The notes below the pieces were generated by a model. That model was not told the origin of the DNA and did not search any database. It saw only the letters and a list, made by a program, of their open reading frames with translations. From positions 1 to 5,410 of the forward strand of contig JAFGIT010000214.1 of the NCBI GenBank assembly GCA_016929465.1: DNA of 5,410 nucleotides, read 5' to 3'. Both the position numbers and the translations under genes were made by a program. Positions 1 through 5,410 of this stretch are shown here, in pieces (position 1 is the stretch's first letter; every line of letters begins with the position of its first letter). Source of the DNA: JAFGIT01 sp016929465 [NCBI: Candidatus Coatesbacteria bacterium]. GTDB lineage: Bacteria > B130-G9.

Positions 1-947
1 AGTCATCTCTGATACGCGGAAACACAATCAGTGAGAATCTCATAAGCGGGATATTTATCGGCTATACAGATGATTCCGTGATTATCGAGGAGAACATGAT
101 CGAGGGCAATGTGAAGCATGGTATCGATTGTGAAAACAGCTCAACGAGAATCGAGCATAGCTCGATCAACTCGAATGGCTGCGCCGGCATCCGCTATCGC
201 AATGGTTCTCCAACAATCGAGTGTAATGTGATTTCAGGCAATCAAGGAGATGGCGATTCTGGTGGCGGCATCCTCTGCGATTGGTTTGGCACATCGGGAA
301 GAGTGCTAATAATCGGCAACCTGATCGAGGGCAATAGCTCCTATAGCGGAGGCGGGATCTCATGCTACTCGGCTAGAGATAATTCGCCGATTATAACGCA
401 CAATTCGATTAGAAATAACTCGGCTGCCCTGGGCGGCGGGATATACTGCGATTGGGGGAGTTCGCCGCTCATTTTCAATAACTTGATTTGCGGCAATCAA
501 GCCACCGACGCCGGTGGGGGCCTCTTCTGCGAGGACTTGTGCTCACCGACTCTCCTGAATAACACGATAGCAGGCAATACCGCCCAGAACGGTCCGGCCG
601 GGATATTCTCCTATGCCATGCATAGCCTCGTCGTTAAGGACAACATACTCTGGGGAAATACCTCCGTCGCGGGGCCCGGCGACCAGCTACTGCCCGATTA
701 CGGCGAGATCACTTTCAACTGCATCCAGGACTGGTCAAATGGCGGAAATAGCAACATCTCGGCAGATCCGATGCTCGTCGATGGCCCCCTCGGTGCATAC
801 TACCTCGATCCATCAAGCCCGTGTATCGATGCCGGAAGCCAATCGGCAGAGGACGCCAGCCTCTCTGAAATGACCACTCAGGCAGACGGCACGCCCGACA
901 CCGGCACCGTTGATATGGGATTTCATTATCCGGTCCCGGAGGAATAG
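1..947 (+). CDS. Right-handed parallel beta-helix repeat protein, C-terminal part (5' end outside window)
   Basis: The reading frame is open from base 3 to the TAG at 945-947, so the gene starts upstream of the window; the GTG at 78 is an internal codon, not a start. The protein is built of short coils with repeated N-x-I-x-G-N turns (for example 'NLIEGN', 'NLICGN', 'NTIAGN', 'NILWGN'), the pattern of Pbh1/right-handed beta-helix proteins. Four coils begin with G-G-G-hydrophobic-x-C at bases 261, 348, 432 and 513, giving coils of 27-29 residues; a degenerate fifth ('PAGIFSY') begins at 594. The end has 'CIDAG' and 'VDMGFHY', a tail often seen in large exported beta-helix proteins of environmental bacteria. 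Such proteins are usually secreted or surface-exposed, binding or cleaving polysaccharide, but no catalytic site is recognisable here. No C-terminal sorting domain follows the tail, and any signal peptide lies outside the window. The fold is confident; the function is unknown. Confidence 0.88.
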   Translation, partial: SSLIRGNTISENLISGIFIGYTDDSVIIEENMIEGNVKHGIDCENSSTRIEHSSINSNGCAGIRYRNGSPTIECNVISGNQGDGDSGGGILCDWFGTSGRVLIIGNLIEGNSSYSGGGISCYSARDNSPIITHNSIRNNSAALGGGIYCDWGSSPLIFNNLICGNQATDAGGGLFCEDLCSPTLLNNTIAGNTAQNGPAGIFSYAMHSLVVKDNILWGNTSVAGPGDQLLPDYGEITFNCIQDWSNGGNSNISADPMLVDGPLGAYYLDPSSPCIDAGSQSAEDASLSEMTTQADGTPDTGTVDMGFHYPVPEE

Positions 948-1010
948 GAGCGATCACAATTTGCGATGCACGCAAGAACTGGTGGCGATTTGAACCTGGA
1001 GCATATTGGT

Positions 1011-1040
1011 CGAGGTCTCATTCTTGACTTCGCCCTTTTT
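1011..1040 (+). terminator. Possible intrinsic terminator downstream of the beta-helix gene
   Basis: CGAGGTC (1011-1017) can pair with GACTTCG (1026-1032) in a 7-bp stem with one G-U pair and an 8-nt loop, followed by CCC and five Ts (1033-1040). It lies 63 bases after the beta-helix stop codon and upstream of the probable transcription start of the next gene, which is where a terminator would be expected. The stem is short and three Cs separate it from the T run, so it would be a weak terminator. Confidence 0.35.
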
Positions 1041-1053
1041 CAATGGCTATATT
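1024..1053 (+). promoter_or_regulatory. Sigma70-type promoter for the radical SAM gene
   Basis: TTGACT (1024-1029, five of six matches to the -35 consensus) and TATATT (1048-1053, five of six matches to the -10 consensus) are separated by 18 bases. Transcription would begin near 1060, leaving a leader of about 70 bases before the ATG at 1129. The -35 box overlaps the right arm of the possible terminator. This position argues against the upstream in-frame TTG (1006) as the start of the radical SAM gene. It is a sequence match only. Confidence 0.5.
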
Positions 1054-1128
1054 CGCGGAGACCGCAGCAGTATTGCCGTCCATCTTATGGAAATAATCCA
1101 AAAGGAATCTCGAGAGAAGATAACCATA

Positions 1129-2577
1129 ATGGCTGATGTTGTATTGGTGGAGCCGATCTTTGGGCACTGGGACTCGCTAAGGACCAAGCCCACCCCTCCG
1201 CTCGGGCTGCTCGCGACCGCGCGATACGTCGCACGCGAATTCGAGACGGTCCTAATCGACGAGAGGCTCGATGAGAATTGGCGAGAGAGCCTCAAGAAAG
1301 AGCTCGACAAATCGCCCCTGTGCGTGGGCATTCACAGCCTGACCGGCAACCAGATCAAGCACTCGCTCGACGTCGCCAAGTTCATCAAGGACAACTCGGA
1401 GGTCCCCGTCGTATGGGGCGGTGCGCATACGACACTTCTCCCGGAGCAGTCGATCTCGGATCCCTGCGTCGATATCATCGTCGAGGGCGAGGGCGAGATG
1501 ACATTCCTGGAGCTCGTGACCGCGCTCAAAGGCGGCAATGACCTGAAGGATGTCCCGGGCCTTTGGATAGAGCGGGATGGCAAGCCTCATTACACGGGAC
1601 CACGTGACCTGATCGCGATGGACGAACTGCCCGAAATGCCTTATGACCTCGTCGACTTCAGGGACTATCTGCCACTCGAATTCGAGAAGCCCACGTTCTA
1701 CATCGAGAGCTCACGCGGCTGCCCTAATAACTGCACGTTCTGCTACAACAAGGTCTTCCACAAGCGCAGATGGAGGGCGTTCTCCGCCGATGTCTTCGTG
1801 GAGCGCATGTTGAAGGCAGCCGAGAGGTTCGACGCAAAGCACTTTTATATCGTCGATGAGAACTACTCTGTCGATACGAAACGTGTGAAGCGAATATCGG
1901 AGGCACTCGTCGGCGCGGGCATCACCTGGACCACGACCGGCGGCCACATCCCGGAGATGTCAACGTTGAGCGACGAAGACTTCAAGCTGCTCGAGAAAAG
2001 CGGCTGCAGAAGGCTCTATTTCGGCGTCGAATCGGGCTCGGAGCGAATACTAAAGCGGGTCGGCAAGAAGCTCAAAATGGAACAGCTATTCGACGTCAAC
2101 AAGCGCCTCTCGAAGGTCGATATCATACCTCGCTACAGCTTCATTACCGGCCTCCCTTATGAACGCGAGGCGGACCTGAAGAAGACCGTAGAATTGATCA
2201 TGCGAGTCATGCACGAGAATCCGAAGGCGACCATCACAGCGCTTGCGACATACATCCCATATCCCGGCTCCGACCTCTACGAGGACTCACTGCGCTATGG
2301 CTTCGAGGAGCCGAAGACGCTGGCTGAATGGGGCGAGCTGAAGATGGAGCGGAGCAATATGCCCTGGCTCTCGAGAAGGGACAAGCGAGTGCTCGAGAGC
2401 TTGTATTTTCTCTCCTTCTTCATCGATTCGAAGGCCAAGGACTTCGTCTGCACCAAGCTCCTGACGCTCCTGGCTACAATCTACCAGCCGATCGCGCGCT
2501 ATCGTATGAAGCACTTCTTCTTCGGGATGATGCCCGAGATGAAGATGTCACAGAAATACCTGGAGAGAGCGAATTGA
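1129..2577 (+). CDS. B12-binding-domain radical SAM protein
   Basis: The 482-residue protein has the two-domain layout of cobalamin-type (class B) radical SAM enzymes. Residues about 1-150 form a Rossmann-like B12-binding-type domain with the family signatures 'PPLGLL' (23-28), 'VWGGAH' (95-100) and 'GEGE' (120-123). The radical SAM core follows, with the [4Fe-4S] motif CxxxCxxC at C198, C202 and C205 ('SRGCPNNCTFCYN'), 'GVESGS' at 299-304 and 'PYPGSDLY' at 377-384. About 90 further residues, rich in hydrophobic and aromatic side chains, end the protein. The family reductively cleaves S-adenosylmethionine and typically carries out methylations, ring closures or other modifications of lipids, cofactors or natural products; the substrate here is unknown. 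The classical DxHxxG cobalamin-ligand motif is absent. The ATG at 1129 is chosen because 'MADVVLVEP' is a typical family N-terminus, a purine-rich GAGAGAAG (1112-1119) lies 9 bases upstream, and the promoter lies just before it. In-frame starts at 1087 (ATG) and 1006 (TTG) are possible but lack support. Confidence 0.9.
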   Translation: MADVVLVEPIFGHWDSLRTKPTPPLGLLATARYVAREFETVLIDERLDENWRESLKKELDKSPLCVGIHSLTGNQIKHSLDVAKFIKDNSEVPVVWGGAHTTLLPEQSISDPCVDIIVEGEGEMTFLELVTALKGGNDLKDVPGLWIERDGKPHYTGPRDLIAMDELPEMPYDLVDFRDYLPLEFEKPTFYIESSRGCPNNCTFCYNKVFHKRRWRAFSADVFVERMLKAAERFDAKHFYIVDENYSVDTKRVKRISEALVGAGITWTTTGGHIPEMSTLSDEDFKLLEKSGCRRLYFGVESGSERILKRVGKKLKMEQLFDVNKRLSKVDIIPRYSFITGLPYEREADLKKTVELIMRVMHENPKATITALATYIPYPGSDLYEDSLRYGFEEPKTLAEWGELKMERSNMPWLSRRDKRVLESLYFLSFFIDSKAKDFVCTKLLTLLATIYQPIARYRMKHFFFGMMPEMKMSQKYLERAN

Positions 2578-2596
2578 CAATGCGGGAGGGACTCAA

Positions 2597-2610
2597 TGTA
2601 GGGGCTGGCC
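2597..2610 (+). repeat. Partial copy of the TGTAGGGGCTGGCC repeat
   Basis: The 14 bases TGTAGGGGCTGGCC are identical to 2679-2692, the left end of the palindrome 82 bases downstream. Similarity fades right after this block, so this is either a decayed copy or an element sharing only the terminal motif. Confidence 0.5.
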
Positions 2611-2679
2611 CTGAAAACTGTAACATAAGTCATCTCGCAAGGGGATCGGCGAATGACTCGTACTCGACGCACACCACCT

Positions 2680-2742
2680 GTAGGGGCTGGCCTTGTGCCT
2701 GCCCGAATACGTGGATGGGCGGGGACAAGCCACCGCCCCTAC
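2680..2742. repeat. Imperfect palindromic (REP/MITE-like) element
   Basis: GTAGGGGC at 2680-2687 is the exact reverse complement of GCCCCTAC at 2735-2742. Further in, the left arm (CTTGTGCCTGCCC, ending at 2704) and right arm (starting GGGCGGGGACAAG at 2717) pair with a few mismatches, closing on a 12-nt loop (2705-2716). The arms are about 25 bases each. Small palindromes with 'GTAGGGGC' ends and 'TTGTGCCTGCCC' cores look like dispersed intergenic repeats of environmental bacterial genomes (recalled, not searched). There is no coding capacity. As RNA it could fold into a stable hairpin between the two transcription units and might act in mRNA 3'-end protection or termination. Confidence 0.65.
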
Positions 2743-2773
2743 GCGACACGAAATCCGAATTATTGAATAGCCC

Positions 2774-2803
2774 CCTTGTGCCTGCCCTCTCAAATGAGCG
2801 GGC
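2774..2803 (+). repeat. Degenerate second copy of the palindrome's inner part
   Basis: CCTTGTGCCTGCCC at 2774-2787 is identical to 2691-2704 inside the palindrome, 83 bases upstream. It is followed by a 12-nt loop and GGGC (2800-2803), the same loop length and inner pairing as in the main element. The outer arms are not recognisable, so this looks like a decayed copy. Confidence 0.5.
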
Positions 2804-2870
2804 TTCGATGTCCGCCAAATGCACTGCCAGCAGCCGGCGGTCCGACCCGATTTTGGCATTAGCATTTCGA

Positions 2871-2899
2871 TTGGCCATTTCATTTTCGCATGGCATTAT
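2871..2899 (+). promoter_or_regulatory. Weak promoter candidate for the flavoprotein-era operon
   Basis: TTGGCC (2871-2876) and CATTAT (2894-2899) are spaced 17 bases apart, each matching its sigma70 consensus at four of six positions. The stretch is AT-rich and 75 bases upstream of the next start codon. The match is poor enough to arise by chance; position is the main argument. Confidence 0.25.
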
Positions 2900-2974
2900 A
2901 TCAGTCAATAAAATCGATCAGCGGCACGCCCGGCGCAGATTGTCATGGAGTAACTGGTCTTTTTAGGGGTCATT

Positions 2975-4300
2975 ATGAGCGAAAAGAGAAGAAGAGCGCA
3001 CATAGTCGGCGCTGGAATTAGTGGTCTGACGGTTGGCCATGAGCTTGCACGGCGCGGATTCGAAGTTGTTCTCCTCGAGAAGTTGAGCGAAGTGGGCGGT
3101 CTCGCGAGAACATTCAGGTATGGCGATTTCTCCTTCGATATCGGACCCCACAGGTTCCATACGGACAGGGAGCACGTGGGCGAATTCATCGAATCTGTCC
3201 TGGGCGATGAAGGGATAGCGATTCCCAGGTACTCGAGTGTCTATCTTTTCGGCAAGTATCATCAGTGGCCGCTGAGGCCCAAATCGCTATTCAGACTCCC
3301 TAAGTCGGTTCTCATCAAGTGCTTCTTCGACCTATTTCGCCGCCCGAAGTTCACGACCGAGCGATTTGATGATTATATCAAGAGCAAATACGGCCAGACC
3401 CTGTATGAGGTCTTCTTCCATGATTATACGGTGAAATACAATTGGACAGATCCGTCGAAACTACACGCGCACTGGGCGTCCGCGAGCATCGATAGGGCCA
3501 TCATCGACAAACGCGCTTCGATGAACTCGCTCTGGGACACGCTGAAGGTGACACTGCTACCGAAGCCCGTTACCACGCAGTTCTTGTATCCCAAGCACGG
3601 CGTTGACGTGTTCTGCAGGAAGCTCAGGGAGAGCATAGAAGCGCAGGGTGGTCGCATCGTATGTGGAGTAAAGAACATCGAGCTCGAGTCCGCCGACAAG
3701 AAGGTCAAATCGATTGAATACGATGGTCAAAAGGACGATGTCGATGTTCTTGTCTGGACGGCGCCTCTCCCGCTTCTGGCGGAGAAGATGGGTATCGATA
3801 AGCCCAATCTGAGGTATCTCTCCCTTGTCGCCTATAATGTAGAGATTGACCACAAGGCTACGCTTCCCGACCAGTGGATCTACTACCCGAGCAAAGGCCT
3901 CGACATTGCGAGGGTCTCATTCCCCGAGAACTTCAGCCCGTTCATGGTTCCCGAAGGAAAGGGCGGCATCTGTATCGAGATTACGACGCTTGGCCCGCCG
4001 TCCATGGATTACGCCGAATCGAAACGAGAGAGCATCATAAACGATATGGAGAAGGTCGGTCTATCGACTCGGTCGAATATCCTGAACGTCCATATCGAGC
4101 TGGTTGAGAACACTTACCCGCTCTACGAGCTAGGCTACGTCCAGGAGAAGGAGCGGTTCAACAAGGCGCTCAGCAAGTTCGGAAATGTTCATCTTGCGGG
4201 CAGAACCGGTCTTTTCTGGTATAACAACATGGACAACTCCATAGAGCAGGCACTTCAGCTGGCGGAGGAAATCTCTCCGGAAGGCAAGGGGCAGACCTAG
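2975..4300 (+). CDS. FAD-dependent oxidoreductase resembling UDP-galactopyranose mutase / HemY
   Basis: The 441-residue protein opens with an ADP-binding Rossmann motif, GxGxxG at G12, G14 and G17, with the ribose-binding acid E35 at the end of strand 2 and 'GGLART' at 41-46. Three blocks resemble UDP-galactopyranose mutase (Glf): 'GPHRFHT' (57-63), 'LYEVFFHDYTVKYNW' (143-157), and the C-terminal flavin-binding 'GRTGLFWYNNMDNSI' (409-423). Glf uses reduced FAD to convert UDP-galactopyranose to the furanose form for surface glycans. This protein is longer than bacterial Glf (roughly 370-390 residues) and its active-site blocks differ, so it more likely belongs to the broad UGM-like/COG1232 group of uncertain substrate. 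It should be cytoplasmic, as there is no signal peptide. The ATG at 2975 follows AGGGG (2965-2969) by 5 bases. It is the first gene of a tight cluster, ending 4 bases before era. Fold and cofactor are confident; the reaction is not. Confidence 0.85.
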   Translation: MSEKRRRAHIVGAGISGLTVGHELARRGFEVVLLEKLSEVGGLARTFRYGDFSFDIGPHRFHTDREHVGEFIESVLGDEGIAIPRYSSVYLFGKYHQWPLRPKSLFRLPKSVLIKCFFDLFRRPKFTTERFDDYIKSKYGQTLYEVFFHDYTVKYNWTDPSKLHAHWASASIDRAIIDKRASMNSLWDTLKVTLLPKPVTTQFLYPKHGVDVFCRKLRESIEAQGGRIVCGVKNIELESADKKVKSIEYDGQKDDVDVLVWTAPLPLLAEKMGIDKPNLRYLSLVAYNVEIDHKATLPDQWIYYPSKGLDIARVSFPENFSPFMVPEGKGGICIEITTLGPPSMDYAESKRESIINDMEKVGLSTRSNILNVHIELVENTYPLYELGYVQEKERFNKALSKFGNVHLAGRTGLFWYNNMDNSIEQALQLAEEISPEGKGQT

Positions 4301-4304
4301 GCGA

Positions 4305-5213
4305 ATGCCGGAGCAGCCCTTCAGATCTGGCTATGTCTCGATCATCGGCCGACCAAACGTCGGCAAGTCAACGCTCATCAACCTGATCGTCGGCAAGAAG
4401 ATCGCGATTATCTCGGACAAGCCGCAGACCACGCGCAATCGCATCCTGGGGATCAAGACGCTTCCGGAGGCGCAGGTTATTTTTATCGACACTCCGGGCA
4501 TACACAAGCCGCCGAAGCTAATGAACAAGGTAATGGTCAAGATCGCTCTACAGGCGATGTCCGACATGGACGCGATCATCTTCGTGACCGAGATCAAGCG
4601 CAAGACGCATCCGCAGGACCTTTTCATCCTGAAGAGCCTCGGCCGGGTGAAATGCCCGGTGGTTCTCGCAATAAATAAGTGCGACCTATTGCCCCAGTAC
4701 CCCGAGATGAACATCCAGCAGATGACCGAGAATTATCAGTCGCTGCTTTCTTTCAATGGGATATTTCACATCTCTGCTCTCACAAATACCAACGTCGATT
4801 CGCTTCTCGATAGGGTCGTCGGCTTGCTGCCAGAGGGGCCGATGTATTATCCTGAGGATACTGTCACCGATCTCTCGGAGGAGTTCATTCTCGCTGAGAT
4901 AATCCGCGAAAAGGCGCTGCTTCTGACACGCCAGGAGCTGCCTTACTCGACGGGCGTGCTTGTGGAATCGATTGAGGAGGACGACAGGGAAGAGGAGACG
5001 CTGGTGGTTATCCACGCGACTATCTACGTTGAACGTCCGAGCCAGAAGGCGATCGTGATAGGCAAGGGCGGCCAGATGCTCAAGAACATCGGGACGCAGG
5101 CCAGGAAGGAGATGGAGGCGATCTTCGGCCTCAGGGTCTTCCTCAAGCTATTTGTCAAGGTCAAGGAGAAGTGGACTGAGAATGCGATGATATTGAAGAG
5201 GATGGGGCTTTGA
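4305..5213 (+). CDS. era: GTPase Era, 30S ribosomal subunit assembly factor
   Basis: Era is an essential GTP-binding protein that binds the 3' end of 16S rRNA and helps mature the small ribosomal subunit. At 302 residues it has the normal family length and looks intact. GTPase motifs are G1 'GRPNVGKST' (15-23), the Era-type G2 'PQTTRNRILGI' (40-50), G3 'DTPG' (62-65), G4 'NKCD' (124-127) and G5 'SAL' (157-159). The linker 'ELPYSTGV' (211-218) leads into the C-terminal KH RNA-binding domain, whose loop is 'GKGG' at 253-256. G4 has Cys where Ile, Val or Leu is more usual, a mild change that keeps the base-contacting Asn, Lys and Asp. The ATG at 4305 lies 4 bases after the flavoprotein stop codon; the best upstream purine stretch (AGGGGC, about 4287-4292) is rather far, suggesting translational coupling. 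The usual era neighbours (rnc, ybeY, recO, dgkA, cdd) are not seen here. Confidence 0.98.
   Translation: MPEQPFRSGYVSIIGRPNVGKSTLINLIVGKKIAIISDKPQTTRNRILGIKTLPEAQVIFIDTPGIHKPPKLMNKVMVKIALQAMSDMDAIIFVTEIKRKTHPQDLFILKSLGRVKCPVVLAINKCDLLPQYPEMNIQQMTENYQSLLSFNGIFHISALTNTNVDSLLDRVVGLLPEGPMYYPEDTVTDLSEEFILAEIIREKALLLTRQELPYSTGVLVESIEEDDREEETLVVIHATIYVERPSQKAIVIGKGGQMLKNIGTQARKEMEAIFGLRVFLKLFVKVKEKWTENAMILKRMGL
5196..5202 (+). promoter_or_regulatory. Ribosome-binding site deciding the TTG start at 5210
   Basis: AAGAGGA lies inside the end of era, with its GAGG core (5198-5201) 8 bases before the TTG at 5210. This spacing is ideal and is the main argument for TTG as start codon, since no ATG or GTG in the frame gives a comparable fit. 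Confidence 0.55.
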
Positions 5214-5410
5214 GCCTGCTGCATAGACTCAGAAAGAAACTCCTGCTCGCGGTGATTCTCGGCGCGGCCGTATTCTTGGGAATCTCGATCTACACGGGCT
5301 TCGACAAATTCACTCGCTCGCTCGCTAACTTCAACCTCTGGTATCTCCCGCTCGTCATCGTCCTCGTCGTCCTGAATTACATCCTCAGGTTCTGCAAATG
5401 GCACTACTAC
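5210..5410 (+). CDS. Membrane protein, probable lysylphosphatidylglycerol-synthase TM / flippase-like family, N-terminus only
   Basis: An open frame of 67 codons runs from TTG at 5210 to the window edge without a stop. Its start overlaps the era stop codon (TTGA), and a good Shine-Dalgarno (GAGG) lies 8 bases upstream, so it is probably translated in tandem with era. The N-terminus is basic ('MSLLHRLRKK'), followed by a hydrophobic segment at about residues 11-28 and a second at about 43-60, ending in 'NYILRFCKW' (56-64). An Asn-Tyr-x-x-Arg-x-x-(Lys/Arg)-Trp pattern after the second helix is characteristic of the UPF0104/COG0392 flippase-like family, whose members include the membrane part of MprF and uncharacterised putative lipid or glycan flippases. 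Only a small fraction of a protein that is typically 300 or more residues is visible, so the family call is moderate; an integral membrane protein is near certain. Confidence 0.7.
   Translation, partial: MSLLHRLRKKLLLAVILGAAVFLGISIYTGFDKFTRSLANFNLWYLPLVIVLVVLNYILRFCKWHYY

Larger units (their letters stand above)
2578..2974. other. Noncoding intergenic region carrying degenerate palindromic repeats
   Basis: No convincing gene is present in these 397 bases. The region contains an imperfect palindrome (2680-2742), two partial relatives of it (2597-2610 and 2774-2803), a weak promoter candidate (2871-2899) and the ribosome-binding site of the next gene. From about 2850 the sequence becomes AT-richer, as expected of a promoter region. 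No clear intrinsic terminator with a T run was found after the radical SAM stop codon. Confidence 0.7.

Noticed and set aside
961-975. Small hairpin TTGCG-ATGCA-CGCAA just after the beta-helix gene
   Set aside because: The stem is only 5 bp and no T run follows; the structure at 1011-1040 is a better terminator candidate.
1006-1128. In-frame N-terminal extension of the radical SAM gene from TTG at 1006 or ATG at 1087
   Set aside because: Its translation does not resemble the family, the TTG start lies upstream of the likely promoter, neither start has a good ribosome-binding site, and ATG 1129 gives a typical family N-terminus.
2597-2803. CRISPR-like array suggested by the 82-83-bp spacing of repeat blocks
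   Set aside because: Shared blocks are only 14 bases, differ between copies, and intervals are too long for CRISPR spacers; no cas gene is present.
2593-2908. Minus-strand open frames across the intergenic region
   Set aside because: They run through the repeat palindrome, lack recognisable domains and sit opposite sequence of intergenic character.
2328-2966. A 212-codon + strand open frame overlapping the end of the radical SAM gene and the intergenic region
   Set aside because: Half of it is a shadow of the radical SAM gene in another frame, the rest crosses the palindromic repeats, and the translation has low-complexity, unfamily-like composition with no recognisable motif.
5024-5404. 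Minus-strand 126-codon open frame opposite the end of era and the membrane gene
   Set aside because: It is antisense to two well-supported genes and its acidic, repetitive start is the complement of the hydrophobic membrane-segment codons.

Overview
This 5.4-kb window holds five genes, all on the + strand, and the two at the edges are cut by the window. In order they are: (1) the C-terminal part of a right-handed parallel beta-helix protein; (2) a B12-binding-type radical SAM protein; (3) a flavoprotein resembling UDP-galactopyranose mutase or HemY; (4) the GTPase Era; and (5) the first 67 residues of an integral membrane protein that looks like the lysylphosphatidylglycerol-synthase/flippase-like (UPF0104, COG0392) family.

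Organism (inference): a bacterium, because Era is a bacterial ribosome-assembly GTPase. Base composition is moderately GC-rich. The beta-helix protein ending in a 'CIDAG ... DMGFHY' tail, the B12-type radical SAM enzyme and the degenerate 'TGTAGGGGC' palindromic repeats suggest an uncultured, probably anaerobic, Gram-negative lineage such as a deltaproteobacterial or FCB/PVC-type candidate phylum. The window alone does not fix the phylum.

Layout: bases 1-947 are the beta-helix gene. Bases 948-1128 hold a possible intrinsic terminator (1011-1040) overlapping a good sigma70-like promoter (1024-1053), which together separate the beta-helix gene from the radical SAM gene (1129-2577). Bases 2578-2974 are noncoding and carry one imperfect palindrome and two degenerate relatives, with a weak promoter candidate near 2871-2899. 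From 2975 the genes are packed as an operon: flavoprotein (2975-4300), 4-bp gap, era (4305-5213), then the membrane protein starting at a TTG (5210) that overlaps the era stop codon.

How the genes may work together: the UGM-like flavoenzyme, the radical SAM protein and the flippase-like protein fit envelope glycan or lipid biosynthesis, but no glycosyltransferase is visible, so this is only a contextual guess. Era is a housekeeping gene that appears to be co-transcribed with two envelope-type genes. I found no CRISPR array, tRNA, rRNA, insertion sequence or defence system, and nothing that clearly qualifies as a previously undescribed system. The most noteworthy points are the divergent UGM-like enzyme, the palindromic repeats and the unusual era neighbourhood.
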